From contig NZ_LMDW01000016.1 in assembly GCF_001425205.1 (NCBI RefSeq), forward strand, positions 496,001 to 560,000: a stretch of 64,000 nt of DNA. The letters are read 5' to 3'. The notes under the pieces are model-generated. The model ran no database searches. It was not told the origin of the DNA and worked only from the letters and a program-made list of their open reading frames with translations. How positions within the stretch are numbered: the stretch's first letter is position 1; each line of letters begins with the position of its first letter. Source of the DNA: Variovorax sp. Root411. Its GTDB lineage: Bacteria; Pseudomonadota; Gammaproteobacteria; Burkholderiales; Burkholderiaceae_C. This document shows, in pieces, positions 26,430 to 36,512 of this stretch. A program made the translations under genes and the position numbers.

Positions 26430-27763
26430 GCCGTCTCCCGCCGCTTGATCTCGGCTTCGATTTCTTCCTGCGCCTGGCCCCAGACCTTCGCGAAGCGCCG
26501 GCGGAACACCTCGAACACACCCAGGCCCACCGCCAGCAGGGCCATCGCGACGATCCAGCTCGTGGCCGATGAGGTGTCGAGTTGCAGGCCCGCGAACGGC
26601 ACCATGGGCCCGAGCGCCGCATTGAGCTGCATGTGATAGATCATCTCGACGATGGCCGCCGCGCCCGCGAGCATGATGGCCGAGCCGACGAACAGGCCCA
26701 CGTACAGCAGGTAGAAGCGCTTGATCTTGCCGAACAGCGCCACGCGCACGTTCATCATGATCAGGCTGGCCACGCCGCCCGGCGCGAACATCACCATCAG
26801 CAGGAACACCAGGCCCACGTACAGCAACCAGGCCTTGCTGAGCTCGGACAGCAGCACCAGCGCGAACACCAGCAGCGCAGCGCCGATGATCGGCCCGAAG
26901 AAGAAGGTGGCGCCACCAAGGAAGGTGAACAGCAGGTAGCTGCCCGAACGCAGCCCGTTCAGGCTGTCGGCCGCGTTCACGATCTCGAAGTTGATGGCCG
27001 CCAGCCCGCCGCCGATGCCCGCGAAGAAGCCCGCGATGATGAAGGCGTAGTAGCGCACGCGCTGCGTGTTGTAGCCGATGAACTCCACGCGCTCGGGGTT
27101 GTCGCGCACCGCGTTCAGCATGCGCCCGAGCGGCGTGCCGGTGAAGGCGAACATCAGCCCGGTGCAGATGAAGCAATACACGGCGATCAGGTAGTACACC
27201 TGGTTCTGCGGCCCGAAGCTGATGCCGAAGAACGAGGCACCGTACACGCGGTTGGTGGTGATGCCGCCCTCGCCGCCGAAGAAACTCGGGAACATCAGCG
27301 CCATGGCCGCGACCAGTTCGCCGAGGCCGAGCGTGATCATCGCGAAGGTGGTGCCCGACTTCTTGGTCGACACGTAGCCGAACACCACGGCGAAGAACAT
27401 GCCACCGAGGCCGCCCACGAGCGGAATGAGCACCAGCGGAATCGGCAGCTTGCCGGCGCCGGCCAGGTTCATCGCGTGGATGGCGATGAAGGAGCCCAGG
27501 CCGACGTACACCGCATGGCCGAAGCTGAGCATGCCGCCCTGCCCCAGCAGCATGTTGTAGCTCAGGCAGATGATGATGAGATAGCCGATCTGCGACAGCA
27601 TGGTCAGCGCCAGGCTGCTGGTGAAGATCATCGGCGCCACGATCAGCAGCAGCGCGAAGAACGACCAGATCAGGATGCGGCCGATGTTCAGCGGCTTGAA
27701 GCGGTAGTACCGGGTCGGCCCCTTGGTCGAAGCGGTAGGCGTGGTTGTCGTTGCGGTGTTCAT
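26426..27763 (-). CDS. livM: LivM-type ABC transporter permease
   Basis: A 445-residue inner-membrane permease, longer than usual LivM because of an N-terminal Thr/Pro-rich head and a C-terminal region with another hydrophobic segment. Around ten hydrophobic helices can be seen. MLLGQGGMLSFGHAVYVGLG and YGYVSTKKSGTTFAMITLGL-like regions (VSTKKSGTTFAMITLGLGE) are the family hallmarks. It begins 4 bases after livH and overlaps livG. It forms the translocation channel with LivH. Confidence 0.93.
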   Translation of the reverse strand: MNTATTTTPTASTKGPTRYYRFKPLNIGRILIWSFFALLLIVAPMIFTSSLALTMLSQIGYLIIICLSYNMLLGQGGMLSFGHAVYVGLGSFIAIHAMNLAGAGKLPIPLVLIPLVGGLGGMFFAVVFGYVSTKKSGTTFAMITLGLGELVAAMALMFPSFFGGEGGITTNRVYGASFFGISFGPQNQVYYLIAVYCFICTGLMFAFTGTPLGRMLNAVRDNPERVEFIGYNTQRVRYYAFIIAGFFAGIGGGLAAINFEIVNAADSLNGLRSGSYLLFTFLGGATFFFGPIIGAALLVFALVLLSELSKAWLLYVGLVFLLMVMFAPGGVASLIMMNVRVALFGKIKRFYLLYVGLFVGSAIMLAGAAAIVEMIYHMQLNAALGPMVPFAGLQLDTSSATSWIVAMALLAVGLGVFEVFRRRFAKVWGQAQEEIEAEIKRRETA

Positions 27764-27767
27764 GGCG

Positions 27768-28721
27768 TCAGTCCTCCCGCGTTCCGAGAAGACCCTTGGG
27801 CCTGAAGATGAGGATCAGCACCAGGAACAGGTACGGAAGAATGGGTGCCACCTGCGAGATGGTGAGCTTCAGCAGCTCGTAGCCGAAAGTCTGGTCGCTC
27901 ACCGCCACGCCAAAGGCCTGCAGTCCGGTCGCGAGCGACTGATCCATGGCCACGGCGAAGGTCTGCACCACGCCGATGATGAGCGAGGCCAGGAAGGCGC
28001 CCGCCAGCGAGCCCATGCCGCCGACCACCACCACCACGAAGATGATGGAGCCGACCGAACCCGCCATGGCCGGCTCGGTGACGTAGGTGTTGCCGCCGAC
28101 CACGCCCGCGAGGCCCGCCAGCGCGGCGCCGCCGCCGAACACCAGCATGAACACGCGCGGCACGTTGTGGCCCAGAGCCTCGACCATGTCGGGATGCTTC
28201 AGCGCCGCCTGGATGACCAGGCCGATGCGCGTGCGCGTGAGCAGCAGCCACACCGACACCAGCATCAGCACCGCCACCAGCATGATGAACGAGCGCGACT
28301 TGGGAAACTGCGTGCCGTAGAGCGTGAACAGCGGCCCCTGCAGCGCCGACGGCAGGCCGTACGGCACCGTGGAGCGGCCCCACACCAGTTGCACCAGTTC
28401 GAGGATGAGGTACGAAAGGCCGAAGGTCACCAGCAGTTCGGGCACATGGCCGAACTTGTGGACCCGGCGCAGGCAGTAGCGCTCGAAGGCCGCGCCCAGC
28501 GCGAACACCAGCAGCGGCGCGATGAAAAGCGCCGGCCAGAAGCCGACGATATTCGACAGCGTGTAGGCGAAGTAGGCACCCAGCATGTAGAAGCTGGCGT
28601 GCGCGAAATTGAGCACACCCATCATGCTGAAGATCAGCGTGAGGCCGGAGCTCAGCATGAACAACAGCAAGCCGTAGCTCACGCCGTTGAGCAGCGAGAT
28701 GACGAAGAATTCGACGTTCAT
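27768..28721 (-). CDS. livH: LivH-type ABC transporter permease
   Basis: A 317-residue permease with about eight hydrophobic helices. The typical early segment NGVSYGLLLFMLSSGLTLIF is followed by NFAHASFYMLGAYFAYTL, and GSIIFVVVVVGGMGSLAGAF lies in the C-terminal half. The gene follows the first binding protein gene, separated by 80 bases containing a terminator-like hairpin, which would let the binding protein be made in excess of the membrane parts. Confidence 0.94.
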   Translation of the reverse strand: MNVEFFVISLLNGVSYGLLLFMLSSGLTLIFSMMGVLNFAHASFYMLGAYFAYTLSNIVGFWPALFIAPLLVFALGAAFERYCLRRVHKFGHVPELLVTFGLSYLILELVQLVWGRSTVPYGLPSALQGPLFTLYGTQFPKSRSFIMLVAVLMLVSVWLLLTRTRIGLVIQAALKHPDMVEALGHNVPRVFMLVFGGGAALAGLAGVVGGNTYVTEPAMAGSVGSIIFVVVVVGGMGSLAGAFLASLIIGVVQTFAVAMDQSLATGLQAFGVAVSDQTFGYELLKLTISQVAPILPYLFLVLILIFRPKGLLGTRED

Positions 28722-28741
28722 CGGTCTTTCGTGTCAGGTAA

Positions 28742-28775
28742 GAAAAGAAAAAGGCCCGAGTGTTGAAGTCGGGCC
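28742..28775 (-). terminator. Terminator-like hairpin between binding protein and livH
   Basis: Read on the minus strand, GGCCCGA-N9-TCGGGCC is followed by CTTTTTCTTTTCTT, a hairpin plus interrupted T-tract. It lies after the binding protein stop codon and before livH. Such partial terminators commonly lower permease expression relative to the binding protein. Confidence 0.7.
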
Positions 28776-28801
28776 TCGACCGCTTTGGCGCGTTCCCGTC
28801 C

Positions 28802-30034
28802 TCAGGAGGGGCGCTTCATCTGGCAGCTTGTGGGTGTGCTGGCCACGTAGGCGTCGTAGAACTTCACGGGTACCAGCGTGTAGCCGGTGTTCTCCGGGCT
28901 GTACGGGTACTTGGCACTGGCCTTCTCCCACTTGCTGATATACAGGCCCTGTTGCGCTTGGTGGTCGGTCTTGCGCAGTTCGATGTCGCCGTTGAAGCTC
29001 TTGAACTTCAGGCCTTCCATTGCGGCAGCCACCTTGACCGGGTCGGTCGACTTGGTCTTCACGAAGGCCTCGGTCAGCGCCTGGAACACGGTGTAGATGT
29101 CGGAGGTGTAGAGGTCGTCGTTGAACTTCTTCTTGAAGTCGTTCGCGTACTTCTGCATGTCGCCGCCCATGTTGTAGTGGGCATAGCTGACCTGGTACAC
29201 CTTGCCGTCGGATGCTGCGCCCATGGCGGTCGGCGTGCCGGTGGTCACGGCGTAGTAGGTGTAGAACTTGACGTTCAGGCCCGAATCGTTGGCCGACTTG
29301 ATCAGCAGCGCGAGGTCGGAGCCCCAGTTGCCGGTGATGACGGTGTCGGCGCCCGAGGCCTTGATCTTGGCGATGTACGGCGCGAAGTCGCGCACCTGGG
29401 CCAACGGGTGCAGGTCGTCGCCGACGATCTGGATGTCGGGGCGCTTGTGCTTCAGGTCTTCCTTGGCGAACTTGGAAACCTGCTGGCCATGCGCGTAGTT
29501 CTGGTTGAGCAGGTAGACCTTCTTGATCTCCGGCTGGTCTTTCATGTAGGTGGTCAGCGCCTCCATCTTCATCGACGTGTCGGCGTCGAAGCGGTACTGC
29601 CAGTAGCTGCACTTGCTGTTGGTCAGGTCGGGGTCGACGGCCGCGTAGTTGAGGTACAGCGCTTCCTTGCCGGGATTGCGCGCGTTGTTCTTCTCGAGCG
29701 CGTCGATGATGGCCAGCGCCGGGCCGGAGCCGTTGCCCTGCACGATGTAGCGCGCGCCCTGGTCGAGGGCCGAGCGCAGCGCGCTGGTCGTTTCCTGCGG
29801 GCTGAGCTTGTTGTCGATGCCGATGATCTCGAACTTCACGCCGGCCGCGTTCTTCTTGTTGAATTCCTCGGCAAAGAACTGGAAGGTCTTGAGCTGGTTC
29901 GTTCCGACCGCAGCCATGAGGCCCGACAGCGGGTCGAGCCATGCGATCTTGACGGTTTCACCCTTCTGGGCGAAGGCGCCGGTGGCGGTTGCCGCGATGA
30001 CGGCTGCGGCGGCGATTTTCAGAGCGAAATTCAA
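28802..30034 (-). CDS. Liv-type ABC transporter substrate-binding protein 1
   Basis: A 410-residue periplasmic binding protein (type I fold) with a signal peptide ending ATGAFAQ. GETVKIAWLDPLSGLMAAVG begins the mature part, and a cysteine in NSKCSYW and another in the C-terminal TSCQMKRPS may pair. The best start is a TTG at 30034 with AGGAG seven bases before it, since no in-frame ATG fits. It is closely similar to the next gene upstream over its whole length, so the pair is a tandem duplication. Context suggests it feeds LivHMGF. The ligand could be fatty-acid-like rather than an amino acid (inference). Confidence 0.93.
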   Translation of the reverse strand: MNFALKIAAAAVIAATATGAFAQKGETVKIAWLDPLSGLMAAVGTNQLKTFQFFAEEFNKKNAAGVKFEIIGIDNKLSPQETTSALRSALDQGARYIVQGNGSGPALAIIDALEKNNARNPGKEALYLNYAAVDPDLTNSKCSYWQYRFDADTSMKMEALTTYMKDQPEIKKVYLLNQNYAHGQQVSKFAKEDLKHKRPDIQIVGDDLHPLAQVRDFAPYIAKIKASGADTVITGNWGSDLALLIKSANDSGLNVKFYTYYAVTTGTPTAMGAASDGKVYQVSYAHYNMGGDMQKYANDFKKKFNDDLYTSDIYTVFQALTEAFVKTKSTDPVKVAAAMEGLKFKSFNGDIELRKTDHQAQQGLYISKWEKASAKYPYSPENTGYTLVPVKFYDAYVASTPTSCQMKRPS

Positions 30035-30076
30035 TCTATGTCTCCTGGTCAAACCGATTCAAAACGCCGCACGAGA

Positions 30077-30157
30077 GTACAAGCGTTTGCAGCCCCTCCC
30101 CTCAGGGAATGCCCGTAAGAGGGGGGCCGCAAAGGCCCGTTTCTATCGCGCATGCGA
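30077..30157 (-). promoter_or_regulatory. Upstream module conserved between the two binding-protein genes (copy 1)
   Basis: Three short blocks also occur before the paralogous gene: GTACAAGCG (30077-30085), CAGGGAATGCCCGTAAG (30103-30119) and the inverted repeat TCGC-N4-GCGA (30146-30157). Order and approximate spacing relative to the start codon are kept, suggesting promoter and operator elements that were duplicated with the gene. Confidence 0.55.
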
Positions 30158-30177
30158 CACCGCGTTTCTCCAGGCTG

Positions 30178-30212
30178 CTACCCATGGGTAGACAGCTGCT
30201 ACCAGCGGGTAG
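30178..30212. promoter_or_regulatory. Two palindromes phased by 21 bases (CTACC...GGTAG)
   Basis: CTACCCATGGGTAG (30178-30191) is a perfect palindrome. CTACCAGCGGGTAG (30199-30212) is nearly one. Their starts are 21 bases apart, two helical turns, as expected for tandem operator sites. Both are enclosed by CGCGTTTC (30161-30168) and GAAACGCG (30213-30220), so the region could also extrude as a cruciform or fold in RNA. It lies between the two binding-protein genes and is not seen before copy 2. Confidence 0.55.
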
Positions 30213-30233
30213 GAAACGCGCTCGCAAAGACGC

Positions 30234-31463
30234 CTACGGGCGCTTCATCTGGCAAGTGGTGGGCGTGCTCGCCACGTACGGCTCGTAGTACTTCACGGGA
30301 ACATTCGTGTAGCCGGTGTTCTCTGCGTCGTAGGGGTACTTGGCGCTGGCCTTTTCCCAGCGCGAGATGTACAGGCCCTGCTGCAGCTGGTGGTCGGCCT
30401 TGCGCACCTCGACCTCGCCGTTGAAGCTCTTGATCTTCATGCCCTCCAGCGCCGCGGCCACCTTGACCGGGTCGGTCGACTTGGTGGCGACGAAGGCGGC
30501 GTCGAGCAGCGCGAACACGTGGTAGATCGAGGGCTGCGTGAGGTCGTCGTTCATGCGCTTCTTGTAGCCGGCGAGCAGCTTCTGGATCTCGCCGCCCATG
30601 TTGTAGTGGGCGTAGGCGACGGTGTAGACCTTGCCGTCCGAGGTGGCGCCCATGGCCGTGGGCGTGCCGGCGCCCGGCGCGTAGTAGGTCAGGAACTTGA
30701 CGTTCAGGCCCGAGTCGTTGGCGGCCTTGATGAGCAGCGACAGGTCGGAGCCCCAGTTGCCGGTGATGACGGTGTCGGCACCCGAGGCCTTGATCTTGGC
30801 GATGTACGGAGAAAAGTCGCGCACCTGCGCGAGCGGATGCAGGTCGTCACCCACGATCTGGATGTCGGGGCGCTTGACCTTCAGGTCTTCCTTGGCGAAC
30901 TTGGACACCTGCACGCCGTGAGCATAGTTCTGGCCGAGGATGTAGACCTTCTTGATGTCGGGCTGGTCCTTCATCCAGGTGGTGAGCGCCTCCATCTTCA
31001 TGGAGGTGTCGGCGTCGAGCCGGAAGTGCCAGTAGCTGCACTTGCTGTTGGTGAGGTCGGGGTCGACCGCCGCGTAGTTCATGTACAGCAACTCCTTGCC
31101 CGGATTGCGCGCGTTGTTCTTCTCGATGGCGTCGATGATCGCGAGCGCGGGGCCGGAGCCGTTGCCCTGCATGATGTAGCGCGCGCCCTGGTCTTGCGCG
31201 GAGCGCAGGGCGGCGGTGGTTTCCTGCGGGCTGAGCTTGTTGTCGAGCGCGATGATCTCGAACTTCACGCCCGACTGGTTCTTCTTGTTGAACTCTTCTG
31301 CAAGGAACTGCGTGGTCTTGAGCTGGTTGGTGCCGACCGCGGCCATGAGGCCGGAAAGCGGGTCGAGCCAGGCGATCTTGACGGTCTCGCCCTTTTGGGC
31401 GAACGCAGCGGTCAGGCTCACCAACATTGCGCAGGCAGCTACTGACTTGATAGCAAATTGCAT
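30234..31463 (-). CDS. Liv-type ABC transporter substrate-binding protein 2
   Basis: A 409-residue paralogue of the downstream binding protein. The mature parts are nearly colinear without gaps and share most residues, including GETVKIAWLDPLSGLMAAVG, NSKCSYW and the C-terminal TCQMKRP. The signal peptide ends LTAAFAQ and differs from copy 1. Its coding DNA contains the palindrome-like GCTATCAAGTCAGTAGC near the start. GGAGA precedes the ATG. It follows the acyl-CoA ligase gene by 140 bases. The two copies may differ in ligand range while sharing one permease. Confidence 0.93.
   Translation of the reverse strand: MQFAIKSVAACAMLVSLTAAFAQKGETVKIAWLDPLSGLMAAVGTNQLKTTQFLAEEFNKKNQSGVKFEIIALDNKLSPQETTAALRSAQDQGARYIMQGNGSGPALAIIDAIEKNNARNPGKELLYMNYAAVDPDLTNSKCSYWHFRLDADTSMKMEALTTWMKDQPDIKKVYILGQNYAHGVQVSKFAKEDLKVKRPDIQIVGDDLHPLAQVRDFSPYIAKIKASGADTVITGNWGSDLSLLIKAANDSGLNVKFLTYYAPGAGTPTAMGATSDGKVYTVAYAHYNMGGEIQKLLAGYKKRMNDDLTQPSIYHVFALLDAAFVATKSTDPVKVAAALEGMKIKSFNGEVEVRKADHQLQQGLYISRWEKASAKYPYDAENTGYTNVPVKYYEPYVASTPTTCQMKRP
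31438..31454. repeat. GCTAtCAAGTCAgTAGC palindrome-like repeat in signal-peptide codons
   Basis: On the minus strand the bases GCTATCAAGTCAGTAGC followed by TGCCTGCGC lie just after the ATG of binding protein 2. They resemble a short Comamonadaceae repeat of the form GCTAT-N-TAGCTGCTTGCGC that I recall. The related GCTATCAAAAAGATAGC occurs in purL at 41364-41380. Assignment to one family is tentative. Confidence 0.4.
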
Positions 31464-31497
31464 GAAGAGTCTCCAGTGTGTAAGGCGGAGTGCCAGC

Positions 31498-31577
31498 GTA
31501 CAAGCGCCCTTTTCTTCGCCGCACAGGGATTGCCCGCAAGGTCGGCCGCCGAAGTGGCTTTCCTATCGCCTGCGCGA
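31498..31577 (-). promoter_or_regulatory. Upstream module conserved between the two binding-protein genes (copy 2)
   Basis: The blocks GTACAAGCG (31498-31506), CAGGGATTGCCCGCAAG (31524-31540) and TCGC-N4-GCGA (31566-31577) repeat those upstream of binding protein 1, at offsets of about 35, 61 and 103 bases from the start codon (43, 69 and 112 in copy 1). A shared promoter or operator set is the simplest reading. Confidence 0.55.
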
Positions 31578-31603
31578 CAGTACGGCAGGCCTCGCGCGTG
31601 TCT

Positions 31604-33247
<1,644 letters not shown>

Positions 33248-33276
33248 CTACGGACTCCTGAAAGAAATGACTTCAT

Positions 33277-33309
33277 GAAACTTGCGGACAACGGATTCAC
33301 GCAAGCTTC
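33277..33309. promoter_or_regulatory. Inverted repeat GAAACTTGCG-N13-CGCAAGCTTC upstream of acyl-CoA ligase
   Basis: Ten-base arms with a single mismatch, separated by 13 bases, 30-62 bases upstream of the ligase ATG in the divergent region shared with the AraC-type gene (33248-33462, otherwise without a gene). Placement and symmetry suggest an operator for a dimeric regulator. Which regulator is not known, since AraC proteins usually prefer direct repeats. Confidence 0.5.
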
Positions 33310-33462
33310 GGCAGCTTTCACAATGACACAAACCCGCACTGCGGGATCCGGCCTCGAATTAACCGGCCTGGTGCGCGACCCCGCATACTCCGGGCCGCCG
33401 AGCACGCAGAAAATTCTAGGAACCGGCGCCGTTTTCACCGCTATCGCAAGGAAGCCAAAAGA

Positions 33463-34560
33463 ATGACTTCAGGAGCATCCGTGGCGCACCGCCAGCGCGG
33501 GCCGCAACGCCGTCCGGCCGGCATGCCGCAGCCGGAGCTGCGTACCAGTTCGGCCGCGTGGCTCGAAGGCGTGCTCTCGATGTTCGAGGCCGAGGGGCTG
33601 GACGTGCCCTCGCTGCTGCGCGACGCCGGCTTCGACCCCGATTCGCTGCGCGGGCAGAACACGCGCATCCCGGTCGACGAGGTCACGGTGATGTGGCAGC
33701 TCGCGGTAGCCCGCGCCGGCAAGCCCACGCTGGGCCTGCAACGCGACCTGGCCGCCATGCACAGCAAGCTGGGAACGGTGGGCCATGCGATGTCGTGCAG
33801 CGCCACGCTCGGGGCGGCGCTCGCGCGGCTGGCGCGCTACATGGCCGTGATCTCGGATGCGACCGGCTTCTCGCTGCATCCCGAGCCGCGCGGCTGCTGG
33901 CTGTCGATGGAACACACCGGCGGCAGCCTGCCGATTCCGCGCCAGCGCGTCGAATACGCCCTGCTGACCACGCTGATGCAGTGCCGGTGGCTCACGCGGC
34001 GTGAGCTGCAGCCGCTGGCGATGGAGTTTGTCTACCCCGCGCCTGCCGACGACCGGCTGCACCGAGAGGCCTTCGGCTGCCAGGTGCGCTTCAATGCATC
34101 GGCCAACCGCCTGCTGCTGTCGAGCGCCGACATGGCAGTGCCGCTGCCAACCCACCACGAGACGCTCGGCGAGATGCAGGAGCATCTGCTGGACGAGCAA
34201 CTCGACCTGCTGGGCCAGGCCACCACCAGCAGCCTGGTGTGCGCCGAGATCGCGCGTCGGCTCCAGCGCGGCGAGCCGCGCCGGCAGGACGTGGCTTCGG
34301 GTCTGGGTCTGGCCGAGCGCACGCTGCAGCGTCGGTTGCAGGAAGAGTCAGTGTCGTTCCAGTCGCTGCTCGACCGCACCCGTCGCGAGCTGGCGCAGCA
34401 GTACCTCGCTGACGACCGCCACACATTGACCGAGGTGGCAGACAGGCTGGGCTTCGTCGACAGCAGCAACTTTTTTCGCGCCTGCAAGCGCTGGTTCGGT
34501 GTGCCGCCGGCGCAATACCGGGCGCGCATCTGGGACGGGCCCGCCGCACTCGCGGCCTGA
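33463..34560 (+). CDS. AraC-family transcriptional regulator with arabinose-binding-like N-domain
   Basis: A 365-residue regulator. The N-terminal part (from WLEGVLSMFEAEGLDVPSLL) fits the AraC-binding-like domain of the OruR/ArgR group, often seen beside lipid or amino-acid catabolic genes. The C-terminal 100 residues hold the two helix-turn-helices: RQDVASGLGLAERTLQRRLQ and then TLTEVADRLGFVDSSNFFRA. GGAAG stands before the ATG. It is divergent from the acyl-CoA ligase gene, so it is the best candidate regulator of the catabolic block. Confidence 0.93.
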   Translation: MTSGASVAHRQRGPQRRPAGMPQPELRTSSAAWLEGVLSMFEAEGLDVPSLLRDAGFDPDSLRGQNTRIPVDEVTVMWQLAVARAGKPTLGLQRDLAAMHSKLGTVGHAMSCSATLGAALARLARYMAVISDATGFSLHPEPRGCWLSMEHTGGSLPIPRQRVEYALLTTLMQCRWLTRRELQPLAMEFVYPAPADDRLHREAFGCQVRFNASANRLLLSSADMAVPLPTHHETLGEMQEHLLDEQLDLLGQATTSSLVCAEIARRLQRGEPRRQDVASGLGLAERTLQRRLQEESVSFQSLLDRTRRELAQQYLADDRHTLTEVADRLGFVDSSNFFRACKRWFGVPPAQYRARIWDGPAALAA

Positions 34561-34605
34561 GGGCGCGCGGGCCGCGATGGCCCGTTCGGCAAGGGGTTAC
34601 GCGCT

Positions 34606-36105
34606 GTGCCGGACAATCCGGGCATGAGCTTGCTTGCTGAAGACACCGAGGTCGCGGACCTGGGGTTGCGCTGGAAACCCGGTTTCGCCGCCTTGGGCCC
34701 GGCATTTTTCACTGAACTGAGGCCGACGCCCCTGCCCGATCCGTATTGGGTGGGCCGCAGCGAAGCCGTGGCACGCGAACTCGGGCTGCCGGCCGGCTGG
34801 CATTCGTCGGACGGCACGCTCGCTGCCCTGACCGGCAACCTGCCCGTCGCCGGCACCCGCCCCTTCGCGACGGTCTACAGCGGCCACCAGTTCGGCGTGT
34901 GGGCAGGACAGCTCGGCGACGGGCGCGCGATCACGATCGGCGAGACCGAAGGCGGGCTCGAAGTGCAGCTGAAGGGCGCGGGCCGCACGCCCTACTCGCG
35001 CGGCGGCGACGGCCGCGCGGTGCTGCGCTCCAGCATCCGCGAGTTTCTCTGCAGCGAGGCCATGCACGGCCTCGGCATTCCGACCACCCGCGCGCTGTGC
35101 GTGACGGGGTCCGACTCCCGCGTGTACCGCGAGGAGCCGGAAAGCGCGGCCGTCGTGACCCGCGTCGCACCGAGCTTCATCCGCTTCGGCCACTTCGAGC
35201 ACTTCGCGGCCAACCAGCGCGAAGATGAGTTGCGCGCGCTGGCCGACTACGTCATCGACCGCTACTACCCGGCGTGTCGCACTACCGGGCGCTTCGGGGG
35301 CAATGCGTATGCCGCCTTCCTCGAAGCCGTGAGCGAGCGCACCGCCGCCCTGCTCGCCCGATGGCAGGCCGTGGGCTTCTGCCACGGGGTGATGAACACC
35401 GACAACATGAGCATCCTCGGGCTCACCATCGACTACGGCCCGTTCCAGTTCCTCGACGGCTTCGACCCGCGCCACATCTGCAACCACAGCGACACCAGCG
35501 GGCGCTACGCCTTCAACCAGCAGCCCAACGTGGCCTACTGGAACCTGTTCTGCCTCGCGCAGGCGCTGCTGCCGCTGATCGGCGACCAGGAAGTCGCGGT
35601 GGCCGCCCTGGAGTCGTACAAGACCGTGTTCCCGAACGAGTTCGAGGGCCGCATGCGCGCCAAGCTCGGGCTTGCGAGCCCGGCCGAAGGCGACCGCGCG
35701 CTGGTCGAAGGCGTGCTCAAGCTGATGGCCGCGGGCAAGGTCGACTACACGATCTTCTGGCGCCGGCTTTCGAACTACATGGCCGGTGGCAGCATCGAGC
35801 CAGTGCGCGACCTGTTCCTAGACCGCGAGGGCTTCGATGCGTGGCTGCTAGCGTTTTCAGAGCGCCATGCGACCACTGGACGTACGCAAGCCGCCGATCT
35901 GATGCTCAAATCCAACCCCAGGTTCGTGCTGCGCAACCACCTGGGGCAGCAAGCGATCGAAGCAAGTCAGCAAAAAGACCACTCGGCTGTGGCAACCTTG
36001 CTGGCTGTGCTCGAAACCCCATTTGAAGAACATCCCGACGCCGACGCACTGGCCGGCTTCCCGCCCGACTGGGCCTCCACGATCGAAATCAGCTGCTCAT
36101 CATGA
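34606..36105 (+). CDS. selO: SelO/YdiU protein adenylyltransferase
   Basis: A 499-residue pseudokinase-fold enzyme. The family transfers AMP to Ser, Thr or Tyr of target proteins and is linked to redox stress. Marks are YSGHQFGVWAGQLGDGRAI, LKGAGRTPYSRGGDGRAVLR, GFCHGVMNTDNMSILGLTID with the Asn and Asp that bind metal, YGPFQFLDGFDP, and NPRFVLRNHLGQQAIEAS near the end. The final CSS matches many SelO proteins, some of which have selenocysteine or cysteine there. It overlaps msrB by four bases, which links it to oxidative protein repair. Confidence 0.95.
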   Translation: MPDNPGMSLLAEDTEVADLGLRWKPGFAALGPAFFTELRPTPLPDPYWVGRSEAVARELGLPAGWHSSDGTLAALTGNLPVAGTRPFATVYSGHQFGVWAGQLGDGRAITIGETEGGLEVQLKGAGRTPYSRGGDGRAVLRSSIREFLCSEAMHGLGIPTTRALCVTGSDSRVYREEPESAAVVTRVAPSFIRFGHFEHFAANQREDELRALADYVIDRYYPACRTTGRFGGNAYAAFLEAVSERTAALLARWQAVGFCHGVMNTDNMSILGLTIDYGPFQFLDGFDPRHICNHSDTSGRYAFNQQPNVAYWNLFCLAQALLPLIGDQEVAVAALESYKTVFPNEFEGRMRAKLGLASPAEGDRALVEGVLKLMAAGKVDYTIFWRRLSNYMAGGSIEPVRDLFLDREGFDAWLLAFSERHATTGRTQAADLMLKSNPRFVLRNHLGQQAIEASQQKDHSAVATLLAVLETPFEEHPDADALAGFPPDWASTIEISCSS

Positions 36106-36512
36106 CCACTCCCGCACAGAAAACCGACGCCGAATGGAAAGCCCTGCTCGCTGAAAAAGGCGCCGAGCCCGCGGCCTTTGAGGTGACGCGCCACGCGGCC
36201 ACCGAACGCCCCTTCACCGGCAAGTACGAAGCGCACTGGGACGACGGCACCTACCACTGCGTGTGCTGCGGCGCCAAGCTGTTCGAGTCATCGACCAAGT
36301 TCGATGCCGGCTGCGGCTGGCCCAGCTTCTCCGAAGAAGCGGTGCCCGGCGCCATCCGCAACATCGTCGACCGTTCGCACGGCATGGTGCGCACCGAGAA
36401 CGTGTGCGCCAATTGCGGCGCCCACCTGGGCCACGTGTTCCCCGACGGCCCGACCGAAACAGGCCTGCGCTACTGCATGAACTCGGCGTCGCTCGACTTC
36501 CAGAAAAAATGA
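36102..36512 (+). CDS. msrB: Peptide-methionine (R)-S-oxide reductase
   Basis: A 136-residue MsrB that reduces methionine-R-sulfoxide in proteins using thioredoxin. The structural zinc site uses CVCCGAKLF and CANCGAHLGHVFPDG. The catalytic cysteine is in LRYCMNSASLDF. GCGWPSF is also conserved. No signal peptide is present, so it is cytosolic. The start overlaps the selO stop (ATGA) and its own stop overlaps the yciB start (ATGA), giving a tightly coupled operon. Confidence 0.96.
   Translation: MTTPAQKTDAEWKALLAEKGAEPAAFEVTRHAATERPFTGKYEAHWDDGTYHCVCCGAKLFESSTKFDAGCGWPSFSEEAVPGAIRNIVDRSHGMVRTENVCANCGAHLGHVFPDGPTETGLRYCMNSASLDFQKK

Noticed and set aside
24670..26622. One continuous frame running through livG (out of frame), the repeat and livF, suggesting a fusion protein
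   Set aside because: The part over livG is in the wrong frame and low-complexity. LivF starts normally at 25365, so the upstream extension is chance.
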